A stretch of DNA of 64,000 bases from Caballeronia cordobensis (GCF_001544575.2 NZ_FCNY02000007.1:124001-188000); one strand, 5' to 3'. Numbered from the stretch's first letter, positions 8,349 to 17,142 are shown. Notes: a model not told the origin generated them from the letters alone. A program made the numbers and translations.

Positions 8349-8770
8349 GCCTTGCCGATCCTCTCCATGATCCGCTCCGGATGCCTGCTCGCCGCAAACC
8401 CGAAGCGCGCGTAGAGCCCGTGCGCGTCCGAGGTCACGAGCATCATGCGGCGCAGCCCTTGCAGATCGGGATGCGCCATCACGCATTGCATCATCCACGT
8501 GCCGAGCCCCGCGCCCTGATGCGTGGGCAGCACGAAGACATCGGCGAGATAGGCGAAGGTCGCGGTATCGGTGATCATGCGCGCATAGCCGATCTGCTCG
8601 CCGCGCAAAAACATCCCGAAAGCAAGTGAATGACGCGCGGCGCGCTCGACCTTCTCGCGCGCGATGCCCGGCGACCAGTAAGCCACTTCGCTCAGGTAGC
8701 GATGCACGACATCGAAGTCGAATTCATCGATGTCCGTGCTCAGCCGATAGTCGTCCCGGTTCCACTGCAT
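8345..8770 (-). CDS. GNAT-family N-acetyltransferase
   Basis: A 141-residue single-domain GNAT protein. The acetyl-CoA loop is in VLPTHQGAGLGTWMM (Q/R-x-x-G-x-G/A type). It begins with MQWNRDDYRLSTD and has YLADVFVLP for beta-strand 4. The length fits small stand-alone acetyltransferases. It converges on the SMP-30 gene with a 4-bp overlap of stop regions. The acceptor substrate cannot be inferred. Confidence 0.85.
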   Translation of the reverse strand: MQWNRDDYRLSTDIDEFDFDVVHRYLSEVAYWSPGIAREKVERAARHSLAFGMFLRGEQIGYARMITDTATFAYLADVFVLPTHQGAGLGTWMMQCVMAHPDLQGLRRMMLVTSDAHGLYARFGFAASRHPERIMERIGKA

Positions 8771-8847
8771 CGCGCCGCTCCGTCGTCGTCATGATGCGCC
8801 GAGGATAAGCGATCGATGCGCCGTGCTCCATGCACAGTTGGCGCCTG

Positions 8848-9447
8848 TCAGTGCACGTTGTAGATGCGTCCGGTCTCCGCGCCCTCGGCACTGCGGCTGT
8901 ATGCCAGCGCCACGCGCGCGCCGCTTGCGGCCTCGAAGCCGCGGAAGTACGGGCCGAAACTCTCGCGCGCCTCCTCGAGCATGGTCGGGCTCACGACGTT
9001 GATGCGCAGCCCGCGCGGCAATTCGATGGCCGCGCCGCGCACGAAGCCTTCGATCGCGCCGTTGACCGCTGCCGCGCTCGCGCCTTCGCGAATCGGCGCC
9101 GCGCCCACGATGCCGCTCGTCAGCGTGAACGAGCCGCCGTCGTTCAGATAATCGCGCGCGGTGAGGACGAGATTGACCTGGCCCATGAGCTTGTCGTCGA
9201 GACCGAGACGGAACTGCTTGGGGGTCATTTTGACGAGCTCGCCGAAATGCACGTGACCCGCCGTGGCGACGATCGCATCGACGCGGCCGATCTCGTCGAA
9301 GAGCCGTTTGATGCTATCGAGATCGAGCAGATCGACGCGATGCGCGCCGCGCGTCGCACCGATTTCGATGACGTCATGCCGCGCTTTCAGTTCCGTGACG
9401 ACCGCGCGACCGACCGTGCCGGTTGCACCGATGACAGCGATTTTCAT
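8848..9447 (-). CDS. SDR-fold protein without the catalytic Tyr/Lys (Lin1944-like)
   Basis: A 199-residue short-chain dehydrogenase-like protein. The N-terminal dinucleotide motif is GATGTVG (residues 8-14). TAGHVHFGE stands where classical SDRs have NNAG. In the active-site region LTSGIVGAAPIREGASAAAVNGA keeps Ser, but the normal Tyr-x3-Lys is replaced by residues such as Ser-Ala3-Val. This resembles the Lin1944 group, an SDR subgroup of unknown function lacking the standard catalytic residues. It may bind NAD(P) for a non-redox role. The gene stands alone. Confidence 0.8.
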   Translation of the reverse strand: MKIAVIGATGTVGRAVVTELKARHDVIEIGATRGAHRVDLLDLDSIKRLFDEIGRVDAIVATAGHVHFGELVKMTPKQFRLGLDDKLMGQVNLVLTARDYLNDGGSFTLTSGIVGAAPIREGASAAAVNGAIEGFVRGAAIELPRGLRINVVSPTMLEEARESFGPYFRGFEAASGARVALAYSRSAEGAETGRIYNVH

Positions 9448-9550
9448 GTTCGAGCTCGCAAGGTGGAAGGAGGTCAGCCATTGTGCGAGCGCGCGTGCGC
9501 GCGAACAAGGCGCGCACGCTTCAAGGATTGCAAACCGCCGGTTTCGAATA

Positions 9551-10006
9551 CTATCGCGTCGCGAGGCGCGCGGGCATCGGCGAAAGCAGATAGAGCGACG
9601 CGGCGAATTTGCAGACCAGCGCCGCGCCGCTCACGAATGCGCCGGCGGGAAACACATGCCATTGCAGGGCGAGCGTCGGCGCGACGAGCGCGACGGAAAC
9701 GAAGCCGAGCGCAACGGTGAGCCAGCGCGCCCATTGCAGCCGCGATGCAACGCATAGGTAAAGCAGGCCGACCAGCACGCGCGACGCGACCGACGCCGCG
9801 AGCGGATGGCTCGACGCGTCGCCGGGCAGCCCGATTGCAAGCGTCAACGCAAGCTCGGTCCATGACAACGCGTAAGCCGCGCCGAGGCATGCGATCGCGG
9901 ACGTGAAACGCTGCTCGGGCGTCGCCAGCGGGCGCGCGGCCGGCTCGATCCGGGCTGCGTCGTCAGGCTCGCGCTCGTACTCGTCGTAGGCGTGGATGGT
10001 GGTCAT
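9551..10006 (-). CDS. small four-helix membrane protein, unknown function
   Basis: 151 residues. A hydrophilic N-terminus of about 35 residues rich in Glu, Asp and Arg is followed by roughly four hydrophobic segments (about residues 36-60, 70-88, 93-112 and 118-140). GGGGAAA about 6 bases before the ATG supports the start. No motif was recognised. The family looks like a Burkholderiaceae inner-membrane hypothetical protein. Confidence 0.65.
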   Translation of the reverse strand: MTTIHAYDEYEREPDDAARIEPAARPLATPEQRFTSAIACLGAAYALSWTELALTLAIGLPGDASSHPLAASVASRVLVGLLYLCVASRLQWARWLTVALGFVSVALVAPTLALQWHVFPAGAFVSGAALVCKFAASLYLLSPMPARLATR

Positions 10007-10129
10007 CTTGCGTTTCCCCTTTTGTCGATTCTAGGCCGCGTTGGGCACGTCGCTTTGCGTCGTGTCAACCGCATACGCCGTGCCAGGGTCACGGCACGGC
10101 CGTTGCTCGTCACATGATGTGATGAGTAA

Positions 10130-10303
<174 letters not shown>

Positions 10304-10323
10304 GCTGAAAGCGCGATGAAGTA

Positions 10324-10352
10324 AAAGAGCCGCTTATTCCAGGCGGCTCTTT
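10324..10352. terminator. bidirectional terminator between convergent genes
   Basis: Stem AAAGAGCCGC / GCGGCTCTTT with a 9-base loop (10334-10342). T-rich flanks lie on both strands. It lies between the FPASDPP gene (plus) and the gene ending at 10361 (minus). Confidence 0.85.
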
Positions 10353-10360
10353 GCTTATGC

Positions 10361-10981
10361 TCAGCTACGCTCCAGCTCGATCAGACGCGAAGGCCGCAAA
10401 TGATTGAGCGCGTAATGTTTGCGACCGCGCAGCGTATGGCCATGCGGATCGCGCCCTTCGTAGCGGACTTTGTCTTCGACTTCGGGCACCGTCGGCGCAA
10501 CCATGCCGCGATCGATCAGGCGATAACCGCGCTCCAGCGCGACCAGCACGCCGCTGCGCGCCGGACGGCTGTCGAAGCCGCCGAGGCCATCGCCCGGTTC
10601 GGCCACATAGTTCACCGTCGTGGCATTCGAGTTGATGACGGAGTCCGGCTCGCGCGCGAGCATCTCCGCTTCGCGCCGCGCGTGGATGCTCTTCGCGTCG
10701 GCGTCGACGGTGTCGTCGAGTCCGTCGTCGTTCGCCACATCGACTCCGCGCGGCGATTTCTCGTAGAAACCTTGCGGCCCCACGTGCATGCCGGATTTCG
10801 TCGTTTCCGCTTTCGCTTTCGTTTTATCGCCCGCGCCCGCGTGAGCCTCGCTGCCCGCCGCGGCCTTCGCCGCATCGCTCATCGTCACGTGCGCGGTTTC
10901 GGCGGCCGGCGTCTTGATCGGGCTATCGGCGGCGCGATCGTTCTGTTTGCCTTGCGCTTCGTTTCCTTCAGCGTTGTTCAT
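10361..10981 (-). CDS. hydrophilic hypothetical protein with Ala/Lys-rich N-terminus
   Basis: 206 residues with no signal peptide or membrane segment. The first 70 residues are low-complexity (Ala, Lys, Glu, Asp). The rest is charged and probably structured, with a short motif GPQGFYEKSPRG. GGAGG about 6 bases before the ATG and the shared terminator at 10324-10352 support expression. No family with known function was recognised. It may be a soluble stress-type protein, but that is only an impression from composition. Confidence 0.6.
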   Translation of the reverse strand: MNNAEGNEAQGKQNDRAADSPIKTPAAETAHVTMSDAAKAAAGSEAHAGAGDKTKAKAETTKSGMHVGPQGFYEKSPRGVDVANDDGLDDTVDADAKSIHARREAEMLAREPDSVINSNATTVNYVAEPGDGLGGFDSRPARSGVLVALERGYRLIDRGMVAPTVPEVEDKVRYEGRDPHGHTLRGRKHYALNHLRPSRLIELERS

Positions 10982-11263
10982 CGCATCCTCCGTTGCATAT
11001 CACTGACCCGGCCCGTTACGCAAATCTCATTCCGGCTATTTGGCGACGGAACCGCAAGCCTTGCAGGAAGGCGTCCTGATAGATGCCAAAAATTTCAGGC
11101 TTTTTTTTCAACCCCAAGCCGATGTCCTGCAAGTATCATTTGGAACCTGTCGGCGGCAAAGCGCAACAGGCACGATGCGAACACGAGGAGGGCGCATCTG
11201 TCATTGCTGCCGGATAAGCGCAATGCGATTCGAACGAGCAGGGCACTTTTACTCAGGTGACTC

Positions 11264-11497
11264 ATGCAACACGATGCAGCCTTTTCACATCGAGGCTACC
11301 TTCTGAACTGCGCGCCCGCCCGGGCCGGAGATGGCAGCTACCAGCCCTATGTGGTGATCTCGCGAACGAGCGATGGCGAACTCGTCGCGAACCGCTTCTT
11401 TCCGTCCGAGTTGCGATTTCGCAGCGAGGACGACGCCATCGCGCACGCGCGCGACTGGGCCGTGCGCTGGATCGACGCGAGCAACGTCACGGTGTGA
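11264..11497 (+). CDS. conserved small protein of unknown function
   Basis: 77 residues: HRGYLLNCAPARAGDGSYQP near the N-terminus, then an amphipathic C-terminus ending DWAVRWIDASN. It resembles the short Burkholderia proteins that take the form of a strand-rich N-terminus plus a C-terminal helix. AGGTGA sits only 3 bases from the ATG. It stands alone in the gap before the serine acetyltransferase gene. Confidence 0.55.
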   Translation: MQHDAAFSHRGYLLNCAPARAGDGSYQPYVVISRTSDGELVANRFFPSELRFRSEDDAIAHARDWAVRWIDASNVTV

Positions 11498-11628
11498 GCG
11501 CCGTGCGTGCATGAAGCGCGAAGACGCCACGACGGGCGCAAAGCGCCGCGCGGCAGGCTTCCCCAAAACCGGTTACGCTTGAGGTTTCCTCCGCCGTGCG
11601 CAAGCGCGGCGGCCGCTTCTCTCGCATC

Positions 11629-12630
11629 ATGGCCGACATGCAGAACACGCCCACGCCTGGCTTCATACCGCCGCTCGATATTGCTCACGACGCCACGCAC
11701 GACAAGCCGCAGGAATGGGGCCTTGCCCAAATCGTCGCGGACTTGCGTCAGTCGCGCGAGGAATTGCATCGCACGCGGCATCCGCTCGGCATACGCGAGC
11801 TGCCCTCGCGCGAGGCGATCGTAAGAATCGTGAACGGCCTGCGCTCCGCGCTCTTTCCGACGCATTACGGCGCGCCCGATCTGACCGACGAAAGCGTCGA
11901 CTATTACGTCGGCCAGACGCTCGAAAGCACCTTGCGGCTGCTGCATGAGCAGATTCGCCGCGCGCTGCGCTTCCTGCCCGAGTATCGCGATACGAGCGAG
12001 GCGGCGCTCTCCGCGCAAGCGTTCGCGATCGCGCGCGAGTTCGGCGCGCATCTGCCGCATATTCGCGCGCTGCTGGTCAGCGACATTCAGGCCGCTTTCA
12101 CGGGCGATCCCGCCGCGCAGCACATCACCGAGATTCTTCTGTGTTATCCGGGCGTGTGGGCGATGACGCATCACCGGCTCGCGCACGCGCTGCACCGGCT
12201 CGGCGTGCCGCTGCTCGCGCGCTTCATCAACGAGATCGCGCATTCGCTCACCGGCATCGACATTCACCCTGGCGCGACCATCGGGCCGAGCTTTTTCATC
12301 GATCACGGCACGGGCGTGGTGATCGGCGAGACGGCGGTGATCGGGCAGCACGTGCGCGTCTATCAGGCCGTGACGCTCGGGGCGAAGAGCTTTCCCTCGA
12401 CGACGGACGGCTCGCTCGTCAAGGGCAACGCGCGCCATCCGATCGTCGAGGACGATGTCGTCATCTATGCGGGCGCGACGATTCTCGGCCGCGTGACGAT
12501 CGGCAAAGGCTCGGTGATCGGTGGGAACGTGTGGCTCACGCACAGCGTGCCGCCGGGCAGCAACGTCTCGCAAGGCAAGGTCCGCGAGGGCAGCGGGCCG
12601 GAAGTGCCGGGCAACGGATTCGGCGCATGA
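11629..12630 (+). CDS. epsC: serine O-acetyltransferase (EpsC/SAT type)
   Basis: About 333 residues. The N-terminal helical SAT domain (about 20-200) precedes a left-handed beta-helix of hexapeptide repeats (about 200-300) containing GIDIHPGATIGPSFFIDHGTG, with the catalytic His/Asp region, and GARHPIVEDDVVIYAGAT-like turns. It transfers acetyl from acetyl-CoA to L-serine, the first step of cysteine synthesis. A short tail (VPGNGFGA) follows the helix. GTG at 11596 is an alternative start; ATG at 11629 is preferred. Neither has a strong ribosome site. A strong terminator follows at 12635. Confidence 0.88.
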   Translation: MADMQNTPTPGFIPPLDIAHDATHDKPQEWGLAQIVADLRQSREELHRTRHPLGIRELPSREAIVRIVNGLRSALFPTHYGAPDLTDESVDYYVGQTLESTLRLLHEQIRRALRFLPEYRDTSEAALSAQAFAIAREFGAHLPHIRALLVSDIQAAFTGDPAAQHITEILLCYPGVWAMTHHRLAHALHRLGVPLLARFINEIAHSLTGIDIHPGATIGPSFFIDHGTGVVIGETAVIGQHVRVYQAVTLGAKSFPSTTDGSLVKGNARHPIVEDDVVIYAGATILGRVTIGKGSVIGGNVWLTHSVPPGSNVSQGKVREGSGPEVPGNGFGA

Positions 12631-12634
12631 AACG

Positions 12635-12664
12635 ACGAAAGGGCCGCGAGGCCCTTTCGTTTTT
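12635..12664 (+). terminator. Rho-independent terminator after the serine acetyltransferase gene
   Basis: Perfect 11-bp stem ACGAAAGGGCC / GGCCCTTTCGT closed by a GCGA (GNRA) tetraloop at 12646-12649, followed by a T-run (12660-12664). It may also stop transcription of the convergent folE. Confidence 0.92.
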
Positions 12665-12688
12665 CGCGTGCCCGTTCGAGGCGTAGCG

Positions 12689-13339
12689 TCAGGTGTTCGA
12701 CACGCTGAACGCGGTCTGATTGCCGACGATGGAAAGAAACTCGCGGCGGGTCGACGGATCGTCGCGGAACGAGCCGAGCATGCGCGATGTGACCATCGAC
12801 ACGCCCGCCTTGTGCACGCCGCGCGTCGACATGCATTGATGCGCCGCTTCGAGAATCACGCCGACGCCGAGCGGTTGCAGCACTTCGTCGAGCGTGTCCG
12901 CGATCTGCGCGGTCATCTTCTCCTGAATCTGCAGGCGTTTCGCGAAGGCATCGACGAGACGCGCGAGCTTCGATATGCCGACCACGCGTTTGTTCGGCAG
13001 ATACGCGACATGCGCACGGCCGATGATCGGCACCATGTGATGCTCGCAATAGCTTTCGAAGCGGATATCCTTCAGGACGATCATTTCGTCATAGCCCTGC
13101 ACCTCGGAAAACGTGCGCGCGAGGATGTCGTGCGGGCTCTGCGTGTAGCCGGCAAAGAACTCCTCGTACGCGCGCACGACGCGCGCCGGGGTGTCGAGCA
13201 GACCTTCGCGGCGCGGATCGTCGCCTGCCCAGCGCAGCAGGACACGCACGGCGGCTTCGGCTTCCTCGCGGGTCGGACGATCGGCTTGTTCAGCAGGCAT
13301 GTCCGAGCCTGAAAGATGGTTTTTGCGCGGGGCGCTCAT
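12689..13339 (-). CDS. folE: GTP cyclohydrolase I
   Basis: 216 residues. Makes 7,8-dihydroneopterin triphosphate from GTP, the entry step to folate and pterins. The zinc and catalytic motifs are [10 protein letters not shown] (Cys, His) and [10 protein letters not shown] (second Cys). [18 protein letters not shown] is the conserved N-terminal segment. ATG at 13339 has AGGAG about 7 bases upstream and is preferred over the start 66 bases earlier. It converges on the serine acetyltransferase gene. Confidence 0.95.
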   Translation of the reverse strand: MSAPRKNHLSGSDMPAEQADRPTREEAEAAVRVLLRWAGDDPRREGLLDTPARVVRAYEEFFAGYTQSPHDILARTFSEVQGYDEMIVLKDIRFESYCEHHMVPIIGRAHVAYLPNKRVVGISKLARLVDAFAKRLQIQEKMTAQIADTLDEVLQPLGVGVILEAAHQCMSTRGVHKAGVSMVTSRMLGSFRDDPSTRREFLSIVGNQTAFSVSNT

Positions 13340-13428
13340 CGAAAACTCCTGTCGGTCAATGCAATCGGTGCAATCGGTGCCTTTTGCATCCCGCCATTGT
13401 TTCACGTTTCCGATGGTCGATATGAATG

Positions 13429-13638
13429 TCAGGTTTTTCCGCCGCCGTCGATGCCCGAGCCCGTGCGCCAGACCTGCTTGCCTTCTTCGCTCAATTGGCC
13501 GCTACTGTGGTCCTTGTCGGGTTCGGTGCCGGGCTCGGCCATCGGCCCGCCCGGCTGTTCCTGCGATGTCGGGCGATTGCCCTTGCGCTGCGCGATGCGG
13601 TCTTCCTGCGAACGTCCGGCGTAGTTGTTGCTGCTCAT
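13429..13638 (-). CDS. small hydrophilic hypothetical protein
   Basis: 69 residues, rich in Gly, Ser, Glu, Asp and Gln, with no hydrophobic segment and probably disordered. AAAGGAG lies 7 bases before the ATG, a strong ribosome site that is the main argument that it is real. No motif recognised. Confidence 0.6.
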   Translation of the reverse strand: MSSNNYAGRSQEDRIAQRKGNRPTSQEQPGGPMAEPGTEPDKDHSSGQLSEEGKQVWRTGSGIDGGGKT

Positions 13639-13711
13639 GTCGCGTCTCCTTTCAAATGATGCGATGAAAGGCGCGCAAGCCGCGTTCCAGCCGGACGTAT
13701 CGATGCTTGCC

Positions 13712-14155
13712 TTATTCCGGCTTACCTTGAGCCCCGCCGAGCACCATCCAGGTTATGCCGAACTTGTCGGCAACCATGCCGAAGCGCTTCGCGAAAAAGG
13801 TCTGCTCCATCGGCATCTGCACCTGTCCGCCATTCGACAGCGCATTGAAGTATTTCTCCGCCTCCTGTTCGTCGTTGGCCGTGAGCGAAAGCGAGATGCC
13901 CTTGAATTCCGGCTTGCCGCTGCACATGCCGTCGGAGCCCATCAGCAACGAATCGCCGACGGTGAACGCCGCATGCATGATCTTGTTGTCGGATCCGGGC
14001 GGAATGCCGCATCCGCCGGCGGCTTCCACTTCGCCGGCTTCGGGGTTTTCGCTATAACGCATCATCATCACGACTTGCGCGCCGAGATGCTCGCGATAGA
14101 ACGTGATCGCTTCTTCGCAGCGGCCTTCGAAAAACAGATAGGGTTGCACTTGCAT
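13712..14155 (-). CDS. VOC-family (PhnB/glyoxalase-like) protein
   Basis: 147 residues of two beta-alpha-beta3 modules, starting MQVQPYLFFEGRCEEAITFY. The PhnB-like signature features are visible: Y-L-F-F-x-G in strand 1, LLMGSDGM in the middle, and KFGITWMVLGG at the end. These dimeric proteins are usually annotated PhnB or 3-demethylubiquinone methyltransferase-like, but no activity can be assigned. AAGGAG precedes the ATG. It lies 27 bp downstream of the SnoaL-like gene on the same strand and may form a unit with it. Confidence 0.85.
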   Translation of the reverse strand: MQVQPYLFFEGRCEEAITFYREHLGAQVVMMMRYSENPEAGEVEAAGGCGIPPGSDNKIMHAAFTVGDSLLMGSDGMCSGKPEFKGISLSLTANDEQEAEKYFNALSNGGQVQMPMEQTFFAKRFGMVADKFGITWMVLGGAQGKPE

Positions 14156-14182
14156 GTCTGCTCCTTGATTGATGCCTTGCGG

Positions 14183-14614
14183 TTATGACTTCTCGTCGGG
14201 GTCCATATCCATCGTGAGCGGCACCGATGCGTGTTCGTGCACCACACGCCAGTCGCCATCGATCTTTCTGAAACACACGGTGGCGCGCACGATGTCTTCC
14301 TGCTCGCCCACGGCGACGCGATTGACGGAGTGCGCATAAGCCAGATCGCCGCTCGCGGCGACTTCCACGTCCCGCATCTCGAATGTGAGCGGGCCTTTCA
14401 TGCTGTCGAACCAGCGCTGCCAGTTCTCGCGGTAGTGCGCGACGCCGCGCAGCGAAGCGGGCGGCACGACGTCGAACACGACGACATCCGCGGCGTAGTG
14501 GCTCACGAGCGCGCTCACGTCTTTCGCGAGCACCGCCTGCCGCCACGCCTCGATGAGTTCGCGTATGCGCGCAACATCGTCGCGCTCTTGCGCACGCTCG
14601 TTCGGCTGGGTCAT
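14183..14614 (-). CDS. SnoaL/NTF2-fold protein (SgcJ/EcaC type)
   Basis: 143 residues, NTF2-like cone fold: an N-terminal helix (IRELIEAWRQAVLAKDVSALVSHYAADVVVFDVVPP), a strand-rich body, and WRVVHEHASVP near the end, the hallmark of the SgcJ/EcaC/YybH group. ATG at 14614 has GGAGG 6 bases upstream; a longer in-frame version from 14713 would overlap the TetR operator and is rejected. It is divergent from the TetR gene and shares its operator region, so it is a likely TetR target with the VOC gene. Substrate unknown. Confidence 0.8.
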   Translation of the reverse strand: MTQPNERAQERDDVARIRELIEAWRQAVLAKDVSALVSHYAADVVVFDVVPPASLRGVAHYRENWQRWFDSMKGPLTFEMRDVEVAASGDLAYAHSVNRVAVGEQEDIVRATVCFRKIDGDWRVVHEHASVPLTMDMDPDEKS

Positions 14615-14699
14615 GACTGCCTCCGTCTCGTTAAGCACGATGCCGCCGCGTCGTGACAAAGCAACGGCAAGCACCGATGTGAAACTAAATTTTCGCTTG

Positions 14700-14713
14700 T
14701 GTACACCGTCCAC
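14700..14713. promoter_or_regulatory. TetR operator copy 1
   Basis: TGTACACCGTCCAC agrees with copy 2 (14732-14745) at 11 of 14 positions. The two start 32 bp apart, about three helical turns, in the intergenic region between the SnoaL-like gene and the TetR gene. Confidence 0.55.
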
Positions 14714-14731
14714 AAAAAGTAGCAGAGATAA

Positions 14732-14745
14732 TGGACAGTGTCCAC
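14732..14745. promoter_or_regulatory. TetR operator copy 2 (perfect dyad)
   Basis: The perfect dyad TGGACA-G-TGTCCA occupies 14732-14744. It lies three bases before the TetR start codon and overlaps a possible -10 (GATAAT, 14727-14732). This position suits autorepression. Confidence 0.65.
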
Positions 14746-14747
14746 AT

Positions 14748-15404
14748 ATGAAAAGCCCGACGAATCAGATGACGAATGGCAAGCCGCGCAGCACCTACCG
14801 ACATGGCGATTTGCGACGCGCGCTGATCGAAGCGGGCATCGAACTGGCGCGCGAAGGCGGTCCGGACGCGATCGTGTTGCGCGAAGCCACGCGCCGCGCG
14901 GGCGTCGTGCCGAATGCGGCCTATCGCCACTTCGAGAGCCGTCAGGAATTGCTATCGGCGGTGCGTTCCGCGGCGCTGTCGCAGGTTGCGCAGGCGATGG
15001 AAGAAGAGCTCGCGGCGCGCCCCAAAAAGCGCTGGCGCGCGGACGCTGCGCGTGCGGGATTGCGCGCTATCGGCCAAGGTTATCTGCGTTTTGCGCAGAC
15101 GGAAACGGGGCTCTTTCGCACGGCTTTCGCCGCGCCGCAAGCGGAGTGGGCGCAGCACGAAGGGCCGTATGGCGTGGGGCCAAGCGGGCTCGATCCGTTT
15201 CAGTTGCTGAGCCGTGCGCTGGATGAGATGGTGGAGGCAGGCGCGCTGGATACGAAACGCCGCGCCGAAGCCGAATATCTTGCTTGGAGCGCGGTGCATG
15301 GTTTCGCGCTGCTTGTAATCGAAGGCCCGTTGCAAGCATTGAAGCGCGCGCAGATCGAGCCGCTGGCGGGGCGTTTGCTCGATATGGTCGAAAACGGCCT
15401 TTAA
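14748..15404 (+). CDS. TetR/AcrR-family repressor with WHG-type C-terminal domain
   Basis: 218 residues. The N-terminal helix-turn-helix runs over about 30-65 (LREATRRAGVVPNAAYRHFESRQELL). The C-terminal domain carries AWSAVHGFALLVIEGPL, the W-x3-HG feature of the WHG ligand-binding subfamily. The ATG at 14748 directly follows the operator dyad. The divergent SnoaL/VOC genes are the likely targets along with its own promoter. The effector is unknown. A terminator shared with the convergent MFS gene follows. Confidence 0.88.
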   Translation: MKSPTNQMTNGKPRSTYRHGDLRRALIEAGIELAREGGPDAIVLREATRRAGVVPNAAYRHFESRQELLSAVRSAALSQVAQAMEEELAARPKKRWRADAARAGLRAIGQGYLRFAQTETGLFRTAFAAPQAEWAQHEGPYGVGPSGLDPFQLLSRALDEMVEAGALDTKRRAEAEYLAWSAVHGFALLVIEGPLQALKRAQIEPLAGRLLDMVENGL

Positions 15405-15410
15405 ATGCGC

Positions 15411-15442
15411 ATCGCGCCGCATGAAGCGGCGCGATTCGTTTT
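15411..15442. terminator. terminator between TetR gene and convergent MFS gene
   Basis: Stem ATCGCGCCGC / GCGGCGCGAT (10 bp) with loop ATGAA, followed by TCGTTTT. The T-run overlaps the stop codon of the minus-strand MFS gene. Confidence 0.82.
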
Positions 15443-16814
15443 ATCGCTTCTCTTCCGCTATTGGCTCGACCACGCTCAAGAGCAGCAGTAGACAGAGCGC
15501 CGCCGTCCCGACCATGTAGAGGAACACCGCGCTCCAGCTATAGCTGTCGAGCAGGAGGCCGACAGCCAGTGGCGCACACGCGCCGCCGATCTGACCCACC
15601 GAGTTCACGATGCCGAACGCCGTCGGATAAGTGGCCTTCGTCGCGAGGCCCATCGGATACGCGGAATAACCCGCGAAGCCGATGCCGAGCATGAGGCCCG
15701 CCAGCATCAGCGCCGCGCCGAGATACGCGACGCTGTCGGGCGCATCGATCAAAAGGAAGGTCATGATCATGGTGCCGAGCGCGCCGAGCATCATCATCGG
15801 CTTGCGGCGGCCACCGAGCAGGCGATCCGAGATGATGCCGCCCAGCATGTTGCCCGTCACCGCGCCGATGAAAGGTGCGGAGGCGAGAAAGCCCATCTTC
15901 ACCGAAGCGAAGCCCTTCACCGTGACGAGATAAGTGGGAATCCACGAGATGAAGATATTGCTGATGCCGATCATGCAGCCATAACCCAGCGCAATGCCGA
16001 AGATATTCCACGAGCCGAACACCTGGCGAATGGTTTCGAGCTGCGGCACGCGTTTCGTGCGATTGATCGCATCGAGGCGGGGCATCGGCGTCATGCGTGC
16101 GCGAGCGAGCGGCTTGCCACTGCCGTTGCCGATCGTGGTTTCATCGGCGATATAGCGGCGTTCGGCGGGCGAGCAGAAGCGGTTTTCGCCAGGCGAGTTC
16201 GTCACGAAGAACAGCCACACGATCGCGAGGATGATGCCCGGCACGGCGAAAACATAGAAGATCTCGCGCCATCCCCACAAGTGAATCACGATGATGCACA
16301 CCGAAGGCACGATCAGCGGCCCGAGCTTCGAAGCCGCGATCCACAGGCCCGTCGCAGTGCCTTTTTCCTGCGCGGGAAACCAGCGGTTGATGACGTTCGT
16401 GCAGCCGATGCCGAGCGGCCCTTCCGACAGGCCCAGACCCACGCGATACGCCATGAGCAGGAATACCGACGACGTGGTGCCCATCAGGCCCGTGAAGATC
16501 GAAGTGAAGATCATGAAGACGGAGAACAGCAGGCCCGTCGTCTTTTCGCTGAGACGCTTGTACAGCAGTCCCACCGGAATCTGCACGAAGCCGTATGCGA
16601 ACGAGAACAGGCTCACGATGAGTCCCGCCTCGGTGTTGGTGATGTGATATTCCTTCTTCAGATACGGCAGCGCGATGCCGAAGTTGGCGCGATCCGCACA
16701 GGCGATCGCCCAGATGCAGAAGATCAGTCCCATCACGACCCAGCGATGCTTCGTGCGCTTCTCAGCGATAGGCTCCGCTTTTGCGGACCCGATGATGCCG
16801 TCGGCATTGCTCAT
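15441..16814 (-). CDS. MFS transporter, anion:cation symporter (ACS) family
   Basis: 457 residues, 12 helices expected. The N-terminal helix has RWVVMGLIFCIWAIACADRANFGIALP, typical of the ACS family that takes up glucarate, hexuronates, phthalate and other organic anions with H+. GLGLSEGP and INRWFPAQEKGTATGLW are family motifs. AGGAGA precedes the ATG. It is divergent from a D-2-hydroxyacid dehydrogenase gene with a 14-bp-arm dyad between them, which suggests uptake of a hydroxy- or sugar acid handled by that dehydrogenase. The substrate is an inference only. Confidence 0.87.
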   Translation of the reverse strand: MSNADGIIGSAKAEPIAEKRTKHRWVVMGLIFCIWAIACADRANFGIALPYLKKEYHITNTEAGLIVSLFSFAYGFVQIPVGLLYKRLSEKTTGLLFSVFMIFTSIFTGLMGTTSSVFLLMAYRVGLGLSEGPLGIGCTNVINRWFPAQEKGTATGLWIAASKLGPLIVPSVCIIVIHLWGWREIFYVFAVPGIILAIVWLFFVTNSPGENRFCSPAERRYIADETTIGNGSGKPLARARMTPMPRLDAINRTKRVPQLETIRQVFGSWNIFGIALGYGCMIGISNIFISWIPTYLVTVKGFASVKMGFLASAPFIGAVTGNMLGGIISDRLLGGRRKPMMMLGALGTMIMTFLLIDAPDSVAYLGAALMLAGLMLGIGFAGYSAYPMGLATKATYPTAFGIVNSVGQIGGACAPLAVGLLLDSYSWSAVFLYMVGTAALCLLLLLSVVEPIAEEKR

Positions 16815-17142
16815 CGCGATGTCTCCTGCGCATGAACTGCCGTGTGGAAAAGGCGAATGGATGGATAGCGGGTAGGGCGCAGGTTCACGCTGTTGTCTCC
16901 GATGTCATTTTTAAAGGCTTTATTGTTGATATGCCTTCCGATGCTTCGAATTGTGGGGATGACCCGCAAGAGCGTCCAATCTTTTATTGCTATTACCTGA
17001 TTCCCGGATTGAATCGATTCGACGCGCTAATTTCGTCGCTTCGATTCGTGGATCAATTGATAGCCTTTTGGGATTGGACGTCATCGCTAAAAGCAGAGAT
17101 GATCCGCTCCACATCAGAAACCGAATTCCAGGAGCGCGCGAA
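16815..17142. other. 328-bp divergent intergenic region (MFS / hydroxyacid dehydrogenase)
   Basis: No gene is supported here. The region is AT-richer than its neighbours. It holds the long imperfect dyad at 17011-17047 and the ribosome site GGAG (17131-17134). No convincing -35/-10 pair was found for either direction. Confidence 0.6.
17011..17047. promoter_or_regulatory. candidate regulator dyad, 14-bp arms
   Basis: GAATCGATTCGACG, 9 bases, CGTCGCTTCGATTC. The arms pair at 12 of 14 positions. It lies between the divergent MFS and dehydrogenase genes. The regulator may be the LysR protein at 18164 or another factor. Confidence 0.45.
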
